From the IMG/VR virus record IMGVR_UViG_3300042894_004766, positions 35,792 through 99,791 of that record: 64,000 nucleotides of DNA; one strand, written 5' to 3'. The notes under the pieces are model-generated. The model saw only the letters and a program-made list of their open reading frames with translations. It made no database searches and was not told the DNA's origin. Source of the DNA: a virus. A program made the translations under genes and the position numbers. Below are positions 60,566-64,000 of this stretch, piece by piece (within the stretch, counting starts at the first letter, position 1; each line of letters begins with the position of its first letter).

Positions 60566-60577
60566 CTTAATATATAG
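60566..60577 (+). promoter_or_regulatory. Candidate late promoter
   Basis: CTTAATATATAG lies 30 bases before the ATG at 60608, like the arrangement at the sheath gene. Confidence 0.45.
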
Positions 60578-60607
60578 TTTATATAAAAAAAATAATAAAT
60601 TAGAAAT

Positions 60608-61891
60608 ATGAAGAATCTTAAACTTGAATTGTTTAACTTCAAAAAGGATCTTTCTCTTGATCAAGAAGAAATATCTACAATTGTAGAAGGACATATGAAT
60701 GCTTGTAATCAACATTCAGAGAAAACTATAATTACTTCTCTTAATGAAAGATTAAAACCTTATACTTATGATAAGAGTGTGAAGTTATTATTAGAGAGTC
60801 TTAATGATGATGTGGCAGCTTTTGAATTATTATATGAATTGAAAAATTTATATGGAGTTCTTAATACTAGAAACCAAGGAGAACTTTACAGACAACCTAT
60901 AAATGTATTATTACAAACTATTAACCTTGAAACAGATCAAGATAGAATGTCAAAAATTCTTAATGAATTAGCTATTTATGACTGGGTTCCAGAAATTAAA
61001 GTTTTTGTTCATAATTTAACAAAATCTCCAGAAAAAAGATCTAATCTTTTAAGCGGTGGTAATGCTGAATCAATTTTTACAATTGTTGAACAAGTTGAAG
61101 AAGGACACGTTGCTTTAGTTAGAGATTCTTGGTTCTTATTAACTGAAAATACTATTGAGAAAACATTATTAGAAAACCACGTTAAAGATACTGAATCTTT
61201 AAAAAGTTTAAGAACTTTAGAAACTGCTATGAAATATTCAACAGTTACAGAAAGTAGAATTAACTTTAGAGTTTCTGAATATTTGACAATTGGTTTAGCT
61301 GTTGGTAAAAAAGGTGGTTTATATATCAATGATGATGAATTAAATGAAGAAACTACATTAGAAAGTTTATTCAATTCTCCAATTATTCCAATCGTTAACA
61401 AAAACTTTTATCCAGTTTTATTAGAAACTTCTAAAAACTTAGATAAATTTGTTGAGTTAGACGTTGTAAAAAGAGTTAATAACTTAGTAAACCCTTATTT
61501 AGAGGTATTTGCGTTCAACTACAAAAACAATACATTTGTTTACAGATGTGATGAAAGATATGGTAACTCATTCTTTAAATACGAATCTGCATTAGAATTA
61601 GTAAATGAAGTAAGAAATGAATTAAACTATGATTTAACTTATTTCTTTGAAAATAAATTAAACAAAGAAATCGTTGTTAAAAGAAAACTTGAAGACAAAG
61701 AAAGAGAAATCACTCTTAAATTAGAAGATGTTGAATTTAATATTGATAAAATCAAAGGATCATTGAAAATGATTGGTGAGTCAGAAGTTCTAACAACTGC
61801 ACTTAAAAATTTAGAGAAAAGACAAACTAATCTTAGTTCTGAATTACAAGCTGTTAAAGAATTACAATACAAAGAAAGAATTAAAGGATAA
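60608..61891 (+). CDS. Putative virion structural protein, 427 aa
   Basis: Starts MKNLKLELFNFKKDLSLDQE, which may be a degenerate tag. The body is alpha/beta, with a conserved-looking FVHNLTKSPEKRSNLLSGGN segment and VRDSWFLLTENTIEKTLLEN. The C-terminal 60 residues are a coiled coil (LKMIGESEVLTTALKNLEKR). Promoter-like motif and neighbour gp15-like gene suggest a late virion gene. I recall similar unassigned structural proteins in cyanophages. A strong terminator follows. Confidence 0.6.
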   Translation: MKNLKLELFNFKKDLSLDQEEISTIVEGHMNACNQHSEKTIITSLNERLKPYTYDKSVKLLLESLNDDVAAFELLYELKNLYGVLNTRNQGELYRQPINVLLQTINLETDQDRMSKILNELAIYDWVPEIKVFVHNLTKSPEKRSNLLSGGNAESIFTIVEQVEEGHVALVRDSWFLLTENTIEKTLLENHVKDTESLKSLRTLETAMKYSTVTESRINFRVSEYLTIGLAVGKKGGLYINDDELNEETTLESLFNSPIIPIVNKNFYPVLLETSKNLDKFVELDVVKRVNNLVNPYLEVFAFNYKNNTFVYRCDERYGNSFFKYESALELVNEVRNELNYDLTYFFENKLNKEIVVKRKLEDKEREITLKLEDVEFNIDKIKGSLKMIGESEVLTTALKNLEKRQTNLSSELQAVKELQYKERIKG

Positions 61892-61907
61892 TCTTTAAAC
61901 TTATATT

Positions 61908-61944
61908 AAAAATACTCAAACGAAAGTTTGAGTATTTTTTTTTA
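61908..61944 (+). terminator. Terminator
   Basis: An AATACTCAAAC/GTTTGAGTATT stem with a T run lies 17 bases after the stop at 61891. Confidence 0.85.
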
Positions 61945-61970
61945 AACTTTTTTAAACGAATATATATAAC

Positions 61971-61982
61971 ATGAATGAATAG
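61971..61982 (+). other. Three-codon leader frame (MNE-stop) upstream of late sigma
   Basis: ATG-AAT-GAA-TAG ends inside the left arm of the stem that covers the sigma gene start. It may be a leader peptide that affects structure, or chance. Confidence 0.25.
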
Positions 61983-62019
61983 CATTACAGAGTTCATCTC
62001 TGAAAAAAATAAATGCTAT
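61979..62019 (+). promoter_or_regulatory. Stem-loop sequestering the gp55-like start codon
   Basis: ATAGCATT (61979-61986) pairs perfectly with AATGCTAT (62012-62019), and the second arm includes the ATG at 62013. Inside, CAGAG/CTCTG (61988-61992 with 61998-62002) forms a second 5-bp hairpin. This would hide the start codon unless opened, so translation control of the late sigma is plausible. Confidence 0.4.
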
Positions 62020-62387
62020 ATATGTACCTGAATAATAAAGAATTATACATTGAGATCATAGTGTCAAAAGCACAAGGTCGATTAACGAGAAATGCGGAAA
62101 AAATGCTAGAATTACTAGCGAAAAAAACAATAAAAAAAATGAGATACTGGTCTAATGATGACAAGTTAGATTGCTACCAAAGTGGTTTATTAGACATGTT
62201 TCAAAACTGGTATAACTTCAATGAAGATAAGTCGATTAATGCGTTTGCTTATTTCACAGAGATATTCAAAAGAGGATTGGCAAAAGGATGGAATGACCTT
62301 TATAAAAAGAAAGGTGATAATGAACATCAAATTAGACTTATATCAATAAATAGTGCCAATGACGGAAATGGATTACACTCAATTTAA
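62013..62387 (+). CDS. gp55: Late transcription sigma factor (T4 gp55-like)
   Basis: T4 gp55 replaces the host sigma at late promoters (TATAAATA) in concert with the sliding clamp. Here MYLNNKELYIEIIVSKAQGR recalls the gp55 start (NYVNNKELLQAI), and LDCYQSGLLDMFQNWYNFNE, then INAFAYFTEIFKRGL, matches the gp55 region 2-like block (QEMIADGIEASIKG..NFDETK..NPHAYITQ). At 124 residues it is shorter than T4 gp55 (185), and its C-terminal clamp-binding tail is not obvious. It is the likely reader of the AATATATA motifs. Confidence 0.75.
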   Translation: MLYMYLNNKELYIEIIVSKAQGRLTRNAEKMLELLAKKTIKKMRYWSNDDKLDCYQSGLLDMFQNWYNFNEDKSINAFAYFTEIFKRGLAKGWNDLYKKKGDNEHQIRLISINSANDGNGLHSI

Positions 62388-62511
62388 CATGAACAACCTA
62401 TTTGATATAGTTGTAGATCCAGGATTTCGTACCGCAACTATAACAAGGGGATTAATTTTTCCAAAGGAAGTTATAAGAAAGAAAAAGATAAAAAACTTAT
62501 TTAATTTTTAG
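62359..62511 (+). CDS. Small protein overlapping the late sigma gene
   Basis: The frame begins MTEMDYTQFNMNNLFDIVVD and ends KKKIKNLFNF, overlapping the sigma gene by 29 bases in another frame; an alternative ATG is at 62389. It is basic at the C-terminus. Position next to gp55-like suggests a partner role (for example a gp33-like co-activator), but no motif proves it. Confidence 0.45.
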   Translation: MTEMDYTQFNMNNLFDIVVDPGFRTATITRGLIFPKEVIRKKKIKNLFNF

Positions 62512-62537
62512 TATAGAATACTTTTAAAACAATTGTT

Positions 62538-62831
62538 ATGAATAAAGTTTATCTTCAAATCTGGGAAGAATCAATTATTAATGAAGGAACAAGACCTGAT
62601 GGTTGTTCTTTACATATAGATTTAGAATCAAATAAAAGGTATTTAAGATCTATCTATGAGTTTAGAGAGAATATGAGAATACCTAATGAATATGACTCTG
62701 CAGTCGGAGAGCCAATTGAAGTTTTAGTTAATGATAATGTATTTGAATTGATTAAAATTGAAAAAACAATTAGATTATTACAAAATGAATTTAATAATCT
62801 AATACAATTAAAAGATATATTAGTGGAATGA
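62538..62831 (+). CDS. Hypothetical protein, 97 aa
   Basis: Starts MNKVYLQIWEESIINEGTRP; a small charged helical protein with one conserved-looking DGCSLHIDLESNKRYLRSIY segment similar to unassigned phage proteins. Its stop overlaps the next start by 4 bases. Confidence 0.6.
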   Translation: MNKVYLQIWEESIINEGTRPDGCSLHIDLESNKRYLRSIYEFRENMRIPNEYDSAVGEPIEVLVNDNVFELIKIEKTIRLLQNEFNNLIQLKDILVE

Positions 62832-63184
62832 TGAAACTTTTAACAATATTAACACCATTACTATTTATAATAAATATTTTGTACTTTATTGTAAATAAAG
62901 ATAGATTACAAAAAAAATCTTTTGAAAAAAATATAGAAAGTGTTAAATTTACTGAAGTTTTATTCTATTATATAAACCTATTCTTTTACATTTTTATATT
63001 ATTGGGTACATTTACTGGTGATAATATTTGTATTGTATTATTTGTGTTATATCTAATTAAGTTTCCAATCTATCACATAAATAAAAAGATATATAAAGTA
63101 TATTCTTATTTATATCCTTATATGAATATAATAATTTTACTATACTCTATATTCCAAATTTCTTTAAGTGTTGCTCAGTTATGA
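62828..63184 (+). CDS. Multi-pass membrane protein, 118 aa
   Basis: Four hydrophobic helices (LLTILTPLLFIINILYF, VLFYYINLFFYIFILLG, ICIVLFVLYLIKF, PYMNIIILLYSIFQI) with charged loops. It could be a holin or a host-envelope modifier; there is no family signature. Its 3' end overlaps the opposite-strand gp4-like gene. Confidence 0.65.
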   Translation: MMKLLTILTPLLFIINILYFIVNKDRLQKKSFEKNIESVKFTEVLFYYINLFFYIFILLGTFTGDNICIVLFVLYLIKFPIYHINKKIYKVYSYLYPYMNIIILLYSIFQISLSVAQL

Positions 63185-63674
63185 TAATAAACTCATAACC
63201 TTTCTTATTACACCAAGAAATCATAGTTTCCCATTTATTCTTATTCTTATAAGCCATTTTAAGATCGTACTCGAAGTTTTTTAACTTCTTTAGTCCATTT
63301 GTAGGTACATTCATTTTACCTTCATTTAAGTCTATTACCATTTGATATTCTTTCATTGGTTTAACTTCCACTACAACTCTTTTTCTACTTCCATCTGGGA
63401 GTTGCATTTCATAATAAAAGTCTGGATAATAACAATGTTCTTTTACTCTCATATCACCATTATCAAAGTGAGTCATTTGATATGGAATCTTTAAACACTC
63501 TGCACCCCACATTAAGATATTTGAGTTATTATCTAACCAAGTCATTATTCTTTTTTCCCAAGAGCTTCTAAAATAAACACCACCATTAGTATTTAGTTTC
63601 ATTACTTTGTTTTTGTTCACTGGGATAAAGTTTCCTTGATTATAGTTCTTATTATTTGGTTTTGAATTTATCAT
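63147..63674 (-). CDS. gp4: Head completion nuclease (T4 gp4-like, TnsA-type)
   Basis: The PD-(D/E)xK nuclease pattern is visible: YFRSSWEKRIMTWLDNN at 34-50 (Glu40), CLKIPYQMTH, EHCYYPDFYYEM at 79-90 (Asp85) and VVVEVKPMKEY at 100-110 (Glu103, Lys105). In T4, gp4 (with gp50/65) acts in head completion before tail joining. Length 175 fits T4 gp4 (150). Early stop overlap with the membrane protein gene is at the 3' end only. Confidence 0.85.
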   Translation of the reverse strand: MINSKPNNKNYNQGNFIPVNKNKVMKLNTNGGVYFRSSWEKRIMTWLDNNSNILMWGAECLKIPYQMTHFDNGDMRVKEHCYYPDFYYEMQLPDGSRKRVVVEVKPMKEYQMVIDLNEGKMNVPTNGLKKLKNFEYDLKMAYKNKNKWETMISWCNKKGYEFIIITEQHLKKFGI

Positions 63675-63706
63675 ATTTTATATATAAATAAAAAATATTT
63701 CTCTTT

Positions 63707-64000
63707 ATGGCAGAGTTATTAGAACGTGTTAAGTTAAGTTTACTTTATAATGGTAATGGAATAGTTGAAAACTTTAAAAATAATTCACTTTTCTTTTATG
63801 ATAGATATAATAAATCAGATAAAGATGTTGAATCTATCAACATTAAAGATATATATCCAGGTGGCTTTTACTTTTTTCACTATAAAGACGATTCAAATTG
63901 GATGAAATATGCCCCAGTATTCATAGTTGATTTTAAAAAATTTGAAGATAAGGTAATTCTATTTGCAGTCAATTTCAACTTTGTACCAATGGAGATAAGA
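63707..64000 (+). CDS. Hypothetical phage protein, 3' end outside window
   Basis: The frame starts MAELLERVKLSLLYNGNGIV and stays open to the last base (98 codons). The segment DIYPGGFYFFHYKDDSNWMK and VNFNFVPMEIR recall a common T4-like phage protein with PGK.Y.F.Y...PYYDR.P.. followed by a G.N.HY.P segment, of unknown function. The true C-terminus is not visible. It diverges from the gp4-like gene. Confidence 0.6.
   Translation, partial: MAELLERVKLSLLYNGNGIVENFKNNSLFFYDRYNKSDKDVESINIKDIYPGGFYFFHYKDDSNWMKYAPVFIVDFKKFEDKVILFAVNFNFVPMEIR

Noticed and set aside
61988-62010. preQ1-type riboswitch before the sigma gene.
   Set aside because: The hairpin followed by an A-run looks similar, but the loop is only five bases and the conserved core bases are missing.
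1-64000. tRNA genes, integrase, attachment sites and insertion sequences.
   Set aside because: I looked in intergenic regions for cloverleaf arms, for tyrosine/serine recombinases and for transposase motifs and saw none. Intergenic gaps are too short for most of these.
1-64000. Stop-codon reassignment, as in some Bacteroidetes phages.
   Set aside because: TAA, TAG and TGA all end complete, conserved frames, with terminators following, so the standard code fits.

Overview
This window is a 64 kb piece of the genome of a large, AT-rich contractile-tailed (T4-like, myovirus) bacteriophage that very probably infects a Bacteroidetes/Flavobacteriia host. The phage assignment rests on a large terminase, a tail sheath, a tail tube, and proteins resembling T4 gp26, gp25, gp15, gp4, gp44 (clamp loader), gp52 (type II topoisomerase), gp47 (SbcD-like nuclease) and gp55 (late sigma factor). 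The host assignment rests on NusA and ClpS homologues of Bacteroidetes type, on signal peptides ending in SQ, on promoters resembling TTG-N19-TAnnTTTG, and on a Bacteroidetes-style helical motif in two proteins. Both window edges cut genes. Genes lie on both strands in short, tightly packed runs, often with 1-14 base overlaps. Stem-loop terminators sit in most convergent gaps. There are no tRNA genes, no integrase, and no gene-free stretch longer than about 300 bases.

Layout. 1-7.9 kb: a membrane-anchored partial protein, phage NusA, a secreted nuclease, topoisomerase subunit and nucleotidyltransferase. 7.9-18.3 kb: repeat protein, two coiled-coil envelope proteins (one with LysM), HAD phosphatase plus ClpS, terminase, and several unknowns. 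18.4-31.4 kb: two internal-protein candidates, tail sheath, gp26-like protein, tail tube, a homing-endonuclease-like gene, SbcD-like nuclease, and small unknowns. 31.5-42.8 kb: a 1940-residue baseplate/tail protein and a probable tape measure. 42.9-53 kb: accessory region with a ligase-like protein, a stand-alone polymerase-like protein, a glycosyltransferase, a 2H-phosphoesterase-like protein and a DUF1937-like protein. 53-57.6 kb: a four-gene run of tagged cargo proteins including an isochorismatase-like hydrolase and a SET-domain methyltransferase. 57.6-64 kb: gp25-like, clamp loader, gp15-like, gp55-like late sigma and gp4-like genes.

The most striking pattern is a shared N-terminal tag of about 10 residues, roughly M-[KR]-x-[LIV]-K-x-[FY]-E-x-F, on some 16 otherwise unrelated proteins, plus one internal copy. 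It resembles in position and style the capsid-targeting sequence of T4 internal head proteins (MKTYQEFIAE). I infer that this phage packages and may inject a large, diverse set of cargo proteins. A second pattern is an AATATATA-centred motif upstream of many structural and tagged genes, in several cases only 1-6 bases before the start codon. With the gp55-like sigma factor encoded here, it is a good candidate for a late promoter.

Together the genes cover takeover of transcription and proteolysis (NusA, ClpS, gp55-like sigma), replication and recombination (topoisomerase, clamp loader, SbcD-like nuclease), packaging and tail assembly, envelope passage or lysis, and a putative ejected-protein arsenal. 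All functional calls come from motif recognition by eye; no database search was run.
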